DNA of 52,535 nucleotides from Chlorobium sp. (GCA_028282595.1 JANQHQ010000013.1:1-52535); one strand, 5' to 3'. Positions 24,259-34,176 are shown, numbered from the stretch's first letter. A program made the numbers and translations. The notes: generated from the sequence alone by a model not told the origin.

Positions 24259-24546
24259 CTACTGTACAGCAGGGTTTTTCTGAGCTCCATGAAAAACAGT
24301 CAAGACATGAATCTCGCCATTACTAATACTATAAACGACAATATAAGGATGACTGGAAAAAACCAGTTCCCGAGTACCATTGACCCGTCCTGTTTTACCG
24401 CTTGATGGATAGAATGTTAGCTGCTCTGCGACTTTGAGAATAATTCCTCGAACAAGTTTTTTGGCCGCTTTCGGGTTTTCCTGCGCAATATATCCCTCAA
24501 TGTCTTTGAGCCGATCTCTGGCCTCTTTAGTCCAGATCACCTTCAC
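24259..24546 (-). CDS. RelE/ParE-family toxin
   Basis: 95 aa from GTG at 24546, chosen for the GGGAGGGAGA ribosome site and because the fold begins there (VKVIWTKEARDRLKDIEGYIA). Typical ParE/RelE elements: the long helical hairpin, then RELVFSSHPYIVVYSISNGEIHVLTVFHGAQ, with the conserved Arg at RELVF. It overlaps the antitoxin gene by 20 bases. ParE members poison gyrase and RelE members cleave mRNA; the sequence does not decide between them, though the YIVVY..VLTVFHGAQ end is closer to ParE. Confidence 0.87.
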   Translation of the reverse strand: MKVIWTKEARDRLKDIEGYIAQENPKAAKKLVRGIILKVAEQLTFYPSSGKTGRVNGTRELVFSSHPYIVVYSISNGEIHVLTVFHGAQKNPAVQ

Positions 24547-24829
24547 TGTCTCCCTCCCACTCCTTGAGCATATCCTCATGGGATATCACCCTTCCTGCCT
24601 TAAGATCTTCAAGCCCCCTCTCTATGCTCTCAATCTGCCATTCATTAAGTTCAAGGTACTGATTGATCGCCTCCTCAACGACAAACGATTTCGATCGCCT
24701 CGTAGCTTGAGCTAACGCCTCGATGCGCTTCTTCGTGCTTGAAGCTATTCTCAGACTTAATTGATCCCGAGGTTCTTTTGGCTGTGAAGTCAGCATGGTA
24801 AGTGTTTCTGATTTTTTTTCAATCGTCAT
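24527..24829 (-). CDS. Ribbon-helix-helix (CopG/ParD-like) antitoxin
   Basis: 100 aa from ATG 24829. Residues about 14-60 form the RHH DNA-binding unit (DQLSLRIASSTKKRIEALAQATRRSKSFVVEEAINQYL). The acidic tail (GLEDLKAGRVISHEDMLKEWEGD) is the toxin-wrapping part. The frame is open up to 24925, but that extension crosses the operator palindrome and has no domain. First gene of the pair; 10 bases separate it from the palindrome 24839-24853, at which it would repress its own promoter. Confidence 0.87.
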   Translation of the reverse strand: MTIEKKSETLTMLTSQPKEPRDQLSLRIASSTKKRIEALAQATRRSKSFVVEEAINQYLELNEWQIESIERGLEDLKAGRVISHEDMLKEWEGDSEGDLD

Positions 24830-24838
24830 ACTACATTG

Positions 24839-24853
24839 TATTACAGTGTAATA
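24839..24853. promoter_or_regulatory. Antitoxin operator palindrome
   Basis: TATTACAGTGTAATA is a perfect inverted repeat with 7-bp arms around one central base, immediately before the RHH antitoxin start codon. This is the expected placing for an RHH autoregulatory operator. Confidence 0.65.
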
Positions 24854-24972
24854 TAACGAATGATCACCCCAGACCAAAATGACGATCATGTAGCAAGAAT
24901 GTTCCAAACCTGCTCTATTGAACAAGTCCCTCTCTGGAGCTTAAAACTGAAGTAGGGGACGTCGTGAAAAAC

Positions 24973-24999
24973 AAAAAGCACGGGAGCTCCGTGCTTTTT
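24973..24999 (-). terminator. Rho-independent terminator of tRNA-Val
   Basis: AAAAAGCACGG, loop GAGCT, CCGTGCTTTTT: an 11-bp stem, 17 bases past the tRNA 3' end on the minus strand, running into GTTTTT. Symmetric A/T tracts make it bidirectional. Part of the 24971-25017 block duplicated at 24104-24150. Confidence 0.85.
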
Positions 25000-25015
25000 C
25001 GCTTCGATATGCGGG

Positions 25016-25089
<74 letters not shown>

Positions 25090-25145
25090 TTAAGGGCAAT
25101 AAATATATTATTTTGGTCTGGAAATCCAAAGATTTCCGCCGGAAA

Positions 25146-26462
25146 TCAGGCTGTTTTTTTGCGTTTTCCGCCTTCGTGGTAAAACTCCGGTTCTCCCTCG
25201 CCCGCAATGACCTCCGGCGTGATGACGCACTTCCTGACGCCGGTCATGGAGGGCAGTTCGAACATGATGTCGATCATGATGCTTTCGAGTACTGAACGCA
25301 GTGCGCGCGCTCCCGTGCCGCGTTCGAGCGCGATTTCAACCACCTTTTCGAGCGCGGCGTCCTCGAAGACCAGTTCGCACTCCTCCATCTCGAACAGCTT
25401 GCGGTACTGTTTGACGAGAGCGTTCTTAGGTTCGACGAGAATGCTGCGCAGCGCCTCGGCGTCGAGCGGGTCGAGTGTGGAAATGACCGGCAGACGGCCG
25501 ATGAATTCGGGAATCAGGCCGTATTCGTGCAGGTCGTCCTGGCTCACGTGTTTCAGAATGCCGGGATCGTTTTCGACCTGCTGGGTTTTCACCTTGGAGC
25601 CGAAACCGATGGACGACTTGGCGATCCTTCGGCCGATGACCTTGTCGAGCCCCTCGAACGCACCGCCGCAGATGAACAGGATGTTGCGCGTGTTGACGTT
25701 GATGAGCTGCTGTTCGGGATGTTTCCTGCCCCCTCTCGGCGGTACGCCGACAACGGCCCCCTCGAGGATCTTCAGAAGCGCCTGCTGCACGCCTTCGCCG
25801 GAAACGTCGCGCGTGATGGACACGTTGGCGGACTTTCGGGCGATCTTGTCGATCTCATCGACGTAGATGATCCCCTTCTCGGCCCTTTCAAGATTGAAAT
25901 CGGAAGCCTGCAGAAGACGCGCGAGAATGGTCTCGACATCGTCCCCGACATAACCGGCCTCGGTGAGCGAGGTTGCGTCGACGATGGTGAAGGGAACCTC
26001 CAGAAGGTTGGCCAGCGTCTGGGCGAGCAGGGTCTTGCCTGTTCCGGTAGGACCGATAAGCAGGATGTTGCTCTTTTCGATAACGACATCCCCGTCGCGG
26101 CTCCACTCCTGCGATTCGATTCTCTTGTAGTGGTTGTAGACCGCGACCGCCAGAGACTTGCGGGCGCGCTCCTGGCCGACAACGTACTGCCCGAGAGACT
26201 CCATGATGGACTTCGGATTGATCAGGCGGGGCTGAAACGGCTGACTGTCGCCGCCGCCGGCGGTCGTGGGTTTGATCGCGCTGATCTCCCTGCGGAGAAT
26301 TTCAACCGAGCTCATGATGCACCGGTCGCAGATGAAGGCCTCCGGCCCTGCAACCATGCTGTTGACCTCGTCGCTGCTTCTTCCGCAGAACGAACAGACG
26401 ACCTGGCCGTCGTCACCGCCGTTCTTTCTCTTCCCTTTCATCCGGTCTTTTTCCTGCGACAT
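25146..26462 (-). CDS. clpX: ClpX, ATP-dependent unfoldase of the ClpXP protease
   Basis: 438 aa. N-terminal zinc-binding domain with CSFC and CDRC pairs (about 22-51). AAA+ module: Walker A GPTGTGKT, sensor and Walker B IIYVDEIDKIARK, pore loop GYVGDD. The ClpP-docking IGF loop reads IGFGSK. Length and order are standard for ClpX, which recognises tagged proteins and feeds them to ClpP. No clpP lies in the window. The gene follows DUF4404, gltD and gltB on the same strand and precedes tRNA-Val. Confidence 0.97.
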   Translation of the reverse strand: MSQEKDRMKGKRKNGGDDGQVVCSFCGRSSDEVNSMVAGPEAFICDRCIMSSVEILRREISAIKPTTAGGGDSQPFQPRLINPKSIMESLGQYVVGQERARKSLAVAVYNHYKRIESQEWSRDGDVVIEKSNILLIGPTGTGKTLLAQTLANLLEVPFTIVDATSLTEAGYVGDDVETILARLLQASDFNLERAEKGIIYVDEIDKIARKSANVSITRDVSGEGVQQALLKILEGAVVGVPPRGGRKHPEQQLINVNTRNILFICGGAFEGLDKVIGRRIAKSSIGFGSKVKTQQVENDPGILKHVSQDDLHEYGLIPEFIGRLPVISTLDPLDAEALRSILVEPKNALVKQYRKLFEMEECELVFEDAALEKVVEIALERGTGARALRSVLESIMIDIMFELPSMTGVRKCVITPEVIAGEGEPEFYHEGGKRKKTA

Positions 26463-26499
26463 TAGAAATCAGCTGTTCTGCGTGTTGAAAAAGGCGGGC

Positions 26500-26769
26500 T
26501 CAGAATCCCATGCGCGCGAGACTGTCGAGCACGTGCTGAATAGCCATGCTGAGCTTCGGATGATCCTCCTCGAAGTGCCCGACCGCATCGTCGAGGCGCC
26601 GGGAGAGGCCTTCGTGCTCTTCACCGATCGACGCGTCGTCCCGAACGAGTCTGCCGATATCTTCCCTCAGCACGGAAAGCACCTCGCCGGTGGCTTCGTC
26701 TACCGTTTCGGTCTGTTCCAGTTCGGTGTGAAGCTGTTCGAGCAGCTCCTGCAATTTCTGCTTTTCCAT
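26500..26769 (-). CDS. DUF4404-family small protein
   Basis: 89 aa, acidic, almost wholly helical with heptad-like spacing (LQELLEQLHTELEQTETVDEATGEVLSVLREDIGRLV, then LSRRLDDAVGHFEEDHPKLSMAIQHVLDSLARMG). The F-E-x-x-H-P-x-L-x-x-x-I-x-x-x-x-D-x-L-x-x-x-G-x tail is the hallmark of DUF4404, which has no known function. Placed between gltD and clpX (25 and 37 bases), so cotranscribed. Confidence 0.8.
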   Translation of the reverse strand: MEKQKLQELLEQLHTELEQTETVDEATGEVLSVLREDIGRLVRDDASIGEEHEGLSRRLDDAVGHFEEDHPKLSMAIQHVLDSLARMGF

Positions 26770-26794
26770 ATCCCTGCTGTTTTTCCGGCTGCTG

Positions 26795-28273
26795 TCAGGG
26801 TAGATTCGTATACCCCATAAGATAACGATCGACTTCCCGCGCTGCCGCCCGTCCTTCGTTGATCGCCCATACGATCAGACTCTGGCCGCGCCTAGCATCG
26901 CCCGAAGCGAACACCTTGGTGCAACTCGTCCTGAAATCGCCGTATTCGGCGCGAATATTCGAGGTTCGCTCTTCCCGCTCGACCTTCAACTCCTCTAATA
27001 ACCGCTCTTCAGGCCCTAAAAATCCCATGGCGAGCAAAACCATGTCCGCCGGGATGATCTCCTCGGTGCCGGAGACCGGCTGGGGAACGTAGCGCTCTTC
27101 TTTTTTCACCCACTCGACCCGGCAGACCTCGACGCCGGTCAGTATGCCGTTGCCGTCGGCGACAAGCTTCATGGTCATCATCGAATAGCGCCTGGGATCC
27201 TCCCCCTGCAGGGCCGCGGCCTCTTCCTGGCCGTAATCGACCTTGAGGGTTCTGGGCCACTCGGGCCAGGGGTTGTCCGACGGCCTTTCAAGCGGAGGCT
27301 CCGGCATGATCTCGAGCTGGACCACGCTTTTGCAGCCCTGGCGGATCGATGTCGCCACACAGTCGGTGCCCGTGTCGCCGCCCCCGATCACGACAACCGC
27401 CTTGCCTTCGGCCGAAATGGCGGGTTCGGTCCCGTCGAGAACGGCTTTCGTGCTCGAACGGAGAAAGTCCATGGCAAAATGCACGCCGCGGCTTTTCCTG
27501 CCGGGGACATCGAGATCCCTGGGCTTCGTCGCGCCCGTGCAGAGCACGACGGCGTCGAAATCGTCAAGCAGCTTGCGTGCGGGATAGTCCCTGCCCACCT
27601 CGATGCCGAGCACGAAGGATACCCCTTCCTTCTCCATGAGATCTATACGGCGCTGAACGACGGCTTTCTTGTCGAGCTTCATGTTCGGGATGCCGTACAT
27701 AAGGAGACCTCCGGCGCGATCGTCCCGCTCGAACACGGTTACGGTATGTCCCGCCTTGTTGAGCTGATCGGCACAGGAGAGACCCGCGGGTCCGGATCCG
27801 ATAACGGCGATCTTCTTGCCGGTACGCCCGGCAATCTCCTGCGGCCCCACCCATCCCTGGGCGAACGCGTGCTCGATGATCGAGCACTCTATATTCTTGA
27901 TGGTAACCGGGGGCTCGATGATGCCCAGAACGCACGAGCCTTCGCACGGGGCGGGGCAGACGCGTCCGGTAAATTCCGGGAAGTTGTTGGTTTTCATGAG
28001 ACGCTCGTACGCCTCCCGCCAGAAACCGTTGTAGACATAATCGTTCCATTCCGGAATCAGATTATGAATCGGACATCCGGAGGTCATGCCGCTGAGCATA
28101 AAACCGGTGTGACAGTACGGGGTTCCGCAGTCCATACAACGAGCACCCTGATCCCGCAGTTCGGCCTCGGGCATCGCCTCGTGGAACTCGAGCCAGTCCT
28201 TGATACGCTCGAGCGGCGGCCTGTCCTCAGGCACGGCTCTCGTATAGTCCAAAAACCCTTTTACTTTGCCCAT
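26795..28273 (-). CDS. gltD: Glutamate synthase small subunit
   Basis: 492 aa. N-terminal 4Fe-4S ligands (CMDCGTPYCH, CPIHN, CPAPCEGSCVLG) bind two clusters. Then come the FAD Rossmann motif IGSGPAGLSCA and the NADPH motif VIGGGDTGTDC, ending with the ASGDARRGQSLIVWAINEGR segment. GltD takes electrons from NAD(P)H and passes them to GltB for reductive transfer of glutamine amide to 2-oxoglutarate. It follows gltB with a 103-base gap, so the enzyme is the pyridine-nucleotide type rather than single-subunit ferredoxin GltS. Confidence 0.96.
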   Translation of the reverse strand: MGKVKGFLDYTRAVPEDRPPLERIKDWLEFHEAMPEAELRDQGARCMDCGTPYCHTGFMLSGMTSGCPIHNLIPEWNDYVYNGFWREAYERLMKTNNFPEFTGRVCPAPCEGSCVLGIIEPPVTIKNIECSIIEHAFAQGWVGPQEIAGRTGKKIAVIGSGPAGLSCADQLNKAGHTVTVFERDDRAGGLLMYGIPNMKLDKKAVVQRRIDLMEKEGVSFVLGIEVGRDYPARKLLDDFDAVVLCTGATKPRDLDVPGRKSRGVHFAMDFLRSSTKAVLDGTEPAISAEGKAVVVIGGGDTGTDCVATSIRQGCKSVVQLEIMPEPPLERPSDNPWPEWPRTLKVDYGQEEAAALQGEDPRRYSMMTMKLVADGNGILTGVEVCRVEWVKKEERYVPQPVSGTEEIIPADMVLLAMGFLGPEERLLEELKVEREERTSNIRAEYGDFRTSCTKVFASGDARRGQSLIVWAINEGRAAAREVDRYLMGYTNLP

Positions 28274-28376
28274 ATACTTCTTTTCCTGTTAACGGTAACA
28301 ACATGGCACGATCCGCACGCCCGGCCCCGCACAGGGCGGCGCGGCGATGCCCCGTGCACGGCGTTCGCAACCGGCG

Positions 28377-31300
28377 TCAGTTTCCCGAAACGCGCGCCGG
28401 ATCGCTGACATTTTTCTGGAAAGCCGCCATAACGGCCTCGTCCCCGGTCATTCCCGAAGCCAGAACGCTCTTCATCGCTTCGAGCGCCCGCTTGTAATCG
28501 TGAGGCAGAACCTTGACGAAACGCTTTTTCGTCGTCTCCCAGTCCGCGAGAAGACGCTCCGCGTAGGAGCTTCCCGTGTAGCGGACATGACATTCGATCA
28601 TGTCGTGGAGCTTCGTGTAGTCGCCCTCGTTTTCGACCTCGTACAGGCCGACCATGTCGAGATTGCAGCGTCCCTCGAAACTTCCTTCGGGATCGTAGAC
28701 GTATGCCGTTCCGCCGGACATGCCGGCCGCGAAGTTCTTTCCTGTCTCTCCGAGAATGACGACCGTTCCTCCGGTCATGTATTCGCAGCAGTGGTCCCCG
28801 ACCGCCTCCACGACCGCCTCGGCACCGCTGTTGCGGACGCAGAAACGTTCGCCCGCCATGCCGCGGACATAGGCTTCGCCGGAAATCGCGCCGTAAAGGG
28901 CGACGTTGCCGAGAATAATGTTCTCTTCGGGCACGAATGTCGCATGGCTCGGCGGATAGACGATGATCCGTCCGCCTGAAAGCCCTTTTCCGGCGTAATC
29001 GTTCGCGTCGCCTTCCAGCTCGAGGGTCATGCCGTTCGGCAGAAACGCCCCGAAGCTCTGTCCGGCCGAGCCGTTGAACTTGAGATGGATCGTGTCGTCC
29101 GGCAGCCCTTCGGCGCCGTAAACTTTCGTGACCTCGTTGCCCACGATGGTGCCGACGACGCGGTCGATGTTGTGAATCGGCAGCGTGGAGTTCACCTTCT
29201 CCCCTCTCCTGATGGCGGGCTCGCAGATCTTGAGCAGTGTCTTGACGTCGAGACTCTCTTCGATGCCGTGATCCTGGGAGCAGGTATTGTAGAGGCTCTC
29301 GCCCTCCTCCTCCGGCTCCGCCATGTAGAGAATCTTCGAAAAATCGAGTCCCTCGGCCTTCCAGTGATTGACGGCCTTTTTCATTTCGAGCCGGTCGACG
29401 CGTCCGACCATTTCGTTCAGGCTGCGCACGCCGATGAACGCCATATACTCCCGGACGCCCTCGGCAAGAAAACGCATGAAGTTCTCCACGTGCTCGGGCT
29501 TCCCCGTGAAGTTTTTCCTGAGCTCCGGGTTCTGCGTCGCGACGCCAACCGGGCAGGAATCCTCCTGGCAGGCACGCATCATGATACAGCCCATCACAAC
29601 GAGCGCCGTAGTGGCGAAACCAAACTCCTCCGCGCCGAGAAGCGCACCGATCACGATATCGCGTGCAGTTTTGAGCTGACCGTCGACCTCGACGATGATG
29701 CGGCTCCGGAGATTGTTCAGCACGAGGGTCTGATGCGTTTCGGCCAGACCGAGTTCCCAGGGCATGCCGGCATGCATGATGCTCGACACCGGCGAGGCGC
29801 CGGTTCCGCCGTCATAGCCGCTGATGAGCACAACGTCCGCATGGGCCTTGGCCACGCCTGCCGCGATCGTCCCCACGCCGACCGTCGAGACGAGCTTGAC
29901 GTTGATACGGGCCGTGCGGTTCGCGTTTTTCAGGTCGTGGATCAGCTGGGCGAGATCCTCGATGGAGTAGATATCGTGATGAGGCGGCGGGGAGATCAGA
30001 CCGACTCCCGGCGTCGAATGACGGGTTTTCGCGACCCAGGGATAGACTTTCGTTCCCGGAAGCTGTCCGCCCTCTCCGGGTTTCGCGCCCTGTGCCATCT
30101 TGATCTGGATTTCCCGGGCGTTGGTCAGGTACTCGCTGGTTACCCCGAAACGGCCGGATGCGACCTGCTTGATCGCCGACATTCTGGAATCCCCGCTCTC
30201 GTCGACGCTGAACCGGTCGGGCTCCTCGCCCCCTTCGCCGGTGTTGCTCTTGCCGCCGAGGCGGTTCATGGCGATCGCGAGCGTTTCGTGCGCCTCCTTG
30301 CTGATAGAACCGTAGGACATGGCCCCGGTCTTGAAACGGCGGACAATGTTCTCGACGGGCTCGACCTCTTCGAGTGGCACGGCACTCTTGCCGGGCTTGA
30401 TAGCCATGAGCCCGCGGAGAGTACAGAGATTTTCACTCTGTTCGTCGATCAGCGCTTCGTATTTCTTGAACAGGGCGTAATCGCCCGTCCTGCAGGCCTG
30501 CTGCAGGAGATGAATGGCTTCGGGACTGAGCAGGTGGTATTCACCGTCGTGACGCCACTTCCTCTCACCCCCGCTTTCGAGCCCCGGATTGACATCGTTA
30601 CCCGCCAGGGGAAACGCAGCCTTGTAGCGCAGGGCGACCTCCTCTGCGATCGTATCGAGCCCGACGCCCTCGATTCTCGAGGCGGTTCGCGAAAAATAGG
30701 AGTCGACCAGCTTCGAGTTGAGACCGACCGCTTCGAAGATCTGCGCGCCGCAGTAGCTCTGCACGGTCGAAATCCCCATTTTCGCCATGGTCTTGACGAC
30801 ACCCTTGACGATCGCCTTGATGTACTTCCCGACGGCCGTCTTTTTGTCGGCGCTTTCGATCCGGTTGCTCTCGACCAGTTCCTCGATGGACTCGATGGCG
30901 AGATAGGGGTTGACCGCACCGACCCCGTAGCCGACAAGCACCGCGAAATGATGTACGGCCCTGGGTTCGGCCGACTCGAGAATCAGCCCGACTCTCGTGC
31001 GCAGGCCGGCGTTGATGAGGAAATGATGCACGCCCGAGGTGGCCAGAAGCGCCGGTATGGGAGCGCAGTTCTCCTCACAACCTTCCCGGTCGGAGAGAAT
31101 GATCAGGGTGGCGTCGTTACTGACAACCTCTTCTTCCGCACGCCGGCATATGTCCTGCATGGCGTTGTCGATGCCTCTGCCGCCCTCCTTGATGTTGTAG
31201 AAGATCGGGATGGTGACGGAACGGATTCCCGGGCGATCGGTCGAGCGGATCGCTTCGAGCTCCTCGTTGGTGAGAACCGGACGGCCGATTTTCAGGCGGC

Positions 31301-32990
31301 GGCAGTTCTCCTCATTGGGCTGCAAAAGATTGCCCTCGGCGCCGAGCATGACCATCGTCGAGGTAATGATCTCCTCCCTGATCGAATCGATCGGGGGGTT
31401 GGTCACCTGGGCGAACAACTGCTTGAAATAGTCGTAGAGCAGTTTCGGCCTGTTGGAAAGCACGGCGAGCGGGACGTCGTGCCCCATGGACCCGACGGCC
31501 TCCACACCCCGGTTGGCCATGGGAACGAGATGAACCGAAATATCTTCCTGCGTATAGCCGAAAAGCTTCTGGCGGGTTTCGAGGCTGTGACCGTTCTCCT
31601 CCTTCAGGGCGGCGGCATCCTTGCCGTCCGTCAGCGTCTCGAGCTCCACCAGCTCTTTTTCAAGCCATTTACGGTACGGCCTGTCCGCCGCTATCGTCTC
31701 CTTGATCTCCTCGTCGGATATGATCCTCCCCTGGGCCGTATCGACGAGAAACATTCTGCCGGGCTGCAAACGGTCCTTTTTCAGTATCCGTTCGGGCTCG
31801 ATATCCAGCACACCCGCTTCGGAAGCCATGACGACCAGGTCGTCCTTGGTGATGTAGTAACGCGACGGACGCAGGCCGTTGCGGTCCAGAATGGCGCCGA
31901 TCTGCACCCCGTCGGTAAAGGTAACCGAAGCCGGGCCGTCCCACGGCTCCATCAGGCAGCTGTGGTACTCGTAGAACGCCTTCTTGTCCCGGGACATGTC
32001 GTCGTTGCCGTCCCACGGCTCGGGAATGAGCATCATGGCGGCATGCGCGAGCGAACGGCCGCTGAGCACGAGAAACTCGAACGCGTTGTCGAACATCGCG
32101 GCGTCACTGCCGTCCTCCATGATCACCGGCTTGATGTGCTCGATATCGCTGCCGAACAACTGCGAGTCGAACATCTTCTCCCTGGCCTTCATCCAGTTGA
32201 TGTTGCCGCGCAGGGTATTGATCTCTCCGTTGTGGCTGATGAACCGGTAAGGGTGAGCGCGGTCCCAGCTCGGAAAGGTGTTGGTGCTGAAGCGCGAATG
32301 CACCATGGCGATGGCGCTCTGCATCTCCTCGTCAAGCAGCTCGGGATAGAAAAGCGAGACCTGTTCGGGAAGCAGCATCCCCTTGTAGACGATCGTCCGG
32401 TGGGAGAGGCTGCACATATAGAAGTAGTTACTGCCCAGAAGCCCCGCGGTATACTTGACCCTCTTGGTGATCCTCCGGCGGATGATGTAGAGCTTTCTTC
32501 CGAACTCCTCGTCCGACCTGACATCCTTGCCCTTTCCGACGAAAAACATCTTGACGACCGGCTCCTGGGCCTTGGCGGTATTCCCGAGGGAGTCGTTGAC
32601 GGTCGGAACCTTTCTGAGCCCCAGGAACTTCTGCCCCTCCGCCTGCACCATCTGCCGGCAGATATCCTCGATCGCACGGCGCTGGGAAATGTTCGGCGGC
32701 ATGAACGCCATGCCGACCGCGTACTCCCCTTCCGGCGGCAGTTCGATGTGCCTTTCGGCGCACACCGTCCTCAGAAACGCATCGGGGATCTGCAAGAGAA
32801 TACCCGAACCGTCTCCCGTGTTTTTTTCATAGCCGCAAGCGCCCCGGTGCTTCATCTTTTCCAGAACTTCCAGTCCCTGCAGGACAATCTCGTGAGACTT
32901 CCGGCCTTTTATATTGGCTACAAAACCCACACCGCAGGAATCGTGCTCGTACTGCGGATCGTAGAGCCCTGTTGCTTGCTGTACTTTCAT
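28377..32990 (-). CDS. gltB: Glutamate synthase large subunit
   Basis: 1537 aa from ATG 32990; an extra 14 residues from 33032 are possible. An 18-residue propeptide precedes Cys19 (HDSCGVGFVA), the N-terminal nucleophile of the class II glutamine amidotransferase domain (about 19-440). Then follow the central domain, the FMN-binding synthase domain (GEGGEEPDR, AKPGEGGQLPGTKV, SGYDGGTGASP) with 3Fe-4S cysteines in MGCIMMRACQEDSCPVG, and the C-terminal beta-helix (GXGXG repeats, GGRIIVYPP). All elements are intact. A 1317-codon frame on the opposite strand is only a codon-usage shadow. Confidence 0.97.
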   Translation of the reverse strand: MKVQQATGLYDPQYEHDSCGVGFVANIKGRKSHEIVLQGLEVLEKMKHRGACGYEKNTGDGSGILLQIPDAFLRTVCAERHIELPPEGEYAVGMAFMPPNISQRRAIEDICRQMVQAEGQKFLGLRKVPTVNDSLGNTAKAQEPVVKMFFVGKGKDVRSDEEFGRKLYIIRRRITKRVKYTAGLLGSNYFYMCSLSHRTIVYKGMLLPEQVSLFYPELLDEEMQSAIAMVHSRFSTNTFPSWDRAHPYRFISHNGEINTLRGNINWMKAREKMFDSQLFGSDIEHIKPVIMEDGSDAAMFDNAFEFLVLSGRSLAHAAMMLIPEPWDGNDDMSRDKKAFYEYHSCLMEPWDGPASVTFTDGVQIGAILDRNGLRPSRYYITKDDLVVMASEAGVLDIEPERILKKDRLQPGRMFLVDTAQGRIISDEEIKETIAADRPYRKWLEKELVELETLTDGKDAAALKEENGHSLETRQKLFGYTQEDISVHLVPMANRGVEAVGSMGHDVPLAVLSNRPKLLYDYFKQLFAQVTNPPIDSIREEIITSTMVMLGAEGNLLQPNEENCRRLKIGRPVLTNEELEAIRSTDRPGIRSVTIPIFYNIKEGGRGIDNAMQDICRRAEEEVVSNDATLIILSDREGCEENCAPIPALLATSGVHHFLINAGLRTRVGLILESAEPRAVHHFAVLVGYGVGAVNPYLAIESIEELVESNRIESADKKTAVGKYIKAIVKGVVKTMAKMGISTVQSYCGAQIFEAVGLNSKLVDSYFSRTASRIEGVGLDTIAEEVALRYKAAFPLAGNDVNPGLESGGERKWRHDGEYHLLSPEAIHLLQQACRTGDYALFKKYEALIDEQSENLCTLRGLMAIKPGKSAVPLEEVEPVENIVRRFKTGAMSYGSISKEAHETLAIAMNRLGGKSNTGEGGEEPDRFSVDESGDSRMSAIKQVASGRFGVTSEYLTNAREIQIKMAQGAKPGEGGQLPGTKVYPWVAKTRHSTPGVGLISPPPHHDIYSIEDLAQLIHDLKNANRTARINVKLVSTVGVGTIAAGVAKAHADVVLISGYDGGTGASPVSSIMHAGMPWELGLAETHQTLVLNNLRSRIIVEVDGQLKTARDIVIGALLGAEEFGFATTALVVMGCIMMRACQEDSCPVGVATQNPELRKNFTGKPEHVENFMRFLAEGVREYMAFIGVRSLNEMVGRVDRLEMKKAVNHWKAEGLDFSKILYMAEPEEEGESLYNTCSQDHGIEESLDVKTLLKICEPAIRRGEKVNSTLPIHNIDRVVGTIVGNEVTKVYGAEGLPDDTIHLKFNGSAGQSFGAFLPNGMTLELEGDANDYAGKGLSGGRIIVYPPSHATFVPEENIILGNVALYGAISGEAYVRGMAGERFCVRNSGAEAVVEAVGDHCCEYMTGGTVVILGETGKNFAAGMSGGTAYVYDPEGSFEGRCNLDMVGLYEVENEGDYTKLHDMIECHVRYTGSSYAERLLADWETTKKRFVKVLPHDYKRALEAMKSVLASGMTGDEAVMAAFQKNVSDPARVSGN

Positions 32991-33104
32991 TTCTTCAGGT
33001 ACTTCTTTCTGAATAGTTCTACCAATCGGCACGCATGAATTTGGAGGTGGGAATATACAACTTTCTCGTGGAAAAATTTCCCCGACCGGCGCCTTTTCGA
33101 GAAT

Positions 33105-33848
33105 TCAGGCCTTGCCCTGACCCGCCACGGCGTCGATCGCCTTGCGCAGTTCCTCCTGGTCGCCGAGATAGTAGCTTCTGAGCGGTTTGAGATCGTCGTC
33201 GAGCTCATAGACCAGAGGAATGCCCGTGGGTATGTTGAGACCGACGATATCCTCGTCGGAAACGTTGTCGAGATACTTCACGAGGGCGCGGAGCGAGTTG
33301 CCGTGCGCCGCGATAATAACTTTCCTGCCCGCCCTGATCTGCGGGGCGATCTCTTCGTGCCATATCGGCAGGAACCGGGCGACGGTGTCCTTCAGGCATT
33401 CGGTCACCGGAATCTCTTCCGGGGCGAGCGAAGCGTAGCGGGGATCGTTACCGGGATAGCGCTGATCGTTTTTTTCGAGCGGCGGAGGCGGCGTGTCGTA
33501 GCTCCGTCTCCAGATCAGCACCTGCTCTTCGCCGTGTTGCTCGGCGGTTTCCGACTTGTTCAAGCCCTGCAGGGAGCCGTAGTGACGCTCGTTGAGGCGC
33601 CAGCTCTTGAGGACGGGTATCCACATGAGATCCATCGCATCGAGAACGTACCAGAGTGTGCGGATGGCTCTTTTCAGAACCGATGTATAGGCCACATCGA
33701 AGACAAAACCTTCCTGTTGCAGAAGCTTGCCGGCGCTTTTGGCTTCGACCAGCCCCTTTTCACTCAGATCTATGTCACGCCATCCGGTAAAGCGGTTTTC
33801 GCGGTTCCACTGGCTTTCTCCATGCCGCAGTAACACAAGCTTAATCAT
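33105..33848 (-). CDS. gpmA: 2,3-bisphosphoglycerate-dependent phosphoglycerate mutase
   Basis: 247 aa; start 33848 set by AAGGAGGA and by the family N-terminus MIKLVLLRHGESQWN. The RHG motif supplies phospho-His; RLNERHYGSLQGLNK and the late AAHGNSLRALVKYL supply the rest of the site. Interconverts 3- and 2-phosphoglycerate in glycolysis/gluconeogenesis. It stands 72-115 bases beyond gltB on the same strand, probably with its own promoter in 33849-34176. Confidence 0.96.
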   Translation of the reverse strand: MIKLVLLRHGESQWNRENRFTGWRDIDLSEKGLVEAKSAGKLLQQEGFVFDVAYTSVLKRAIRTLWYVLDAMDLMWIPVLKSWRLNERHYGSLQGLNKSETAEQHGEEQVLIWRRSYDTPPPPLEKNDQRYPGNDPRYASLAPEEIPVTECLKDTVARFLPIWHEEIAPQIRAGRKVIIAAHGNSLRALVKYLDNVSDEDIVGLNIPTGIPLVYELDDDLKPLRSYYLGDQEELRKAIDAVAGQGKA

Positions 33849-34176
33849 GAACCATTCCTCCTTGTTAGGACCGTTGAACAAGTATCGGTAGAGAGGGCGC
33901 TTCCCCCGGTTTCATCAAGTTTTGTCAATGTAACAATCTGGAATACTTTTCTCAAACAGCGCATCCGCTCCCTCGGACAGGCGGGAAAAGGGCCCCGTAG
34001 CGAAACAGGGGCTGCAAGAACCGGGGAGGAAAAAGGGACTGCATTTCTGACAAATGTTTATAGATTTATAGATCGAAATGTGATATCTTTGATATTTTTG
34101 GGCCCGTGGACCCATTTTTTTGACAGCATTACCGGGTTTGCCGGGAACGAGCCGGCGCCAGATCCGACAGGGAAAC
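33849..34176. other. Divergent intergenic region, gpmA / nitronate monooxygenase-like gene
   Basis: 328 bases must carry both promoters. A TTGACA hexamer occurs on the minus strand near 33930 and another on the plus strand near 34119, but neither has a good -10. A GGCCCC/GGGGCT hairpin lies near 33990-34015. No small ORF is convincing. Confidence 0.45.

Noticed and set aside
29085..33038. 1317-codon plus-strand ORF opposite gltB
   Set aside because: It mirrors gltB across nearly its whole length; GC-rich codon usage leaves the opposite frame open. It translates to low-complexity Arg/Asp/Gly/His-rich sequence with no domain, while gltB has every expected motif.
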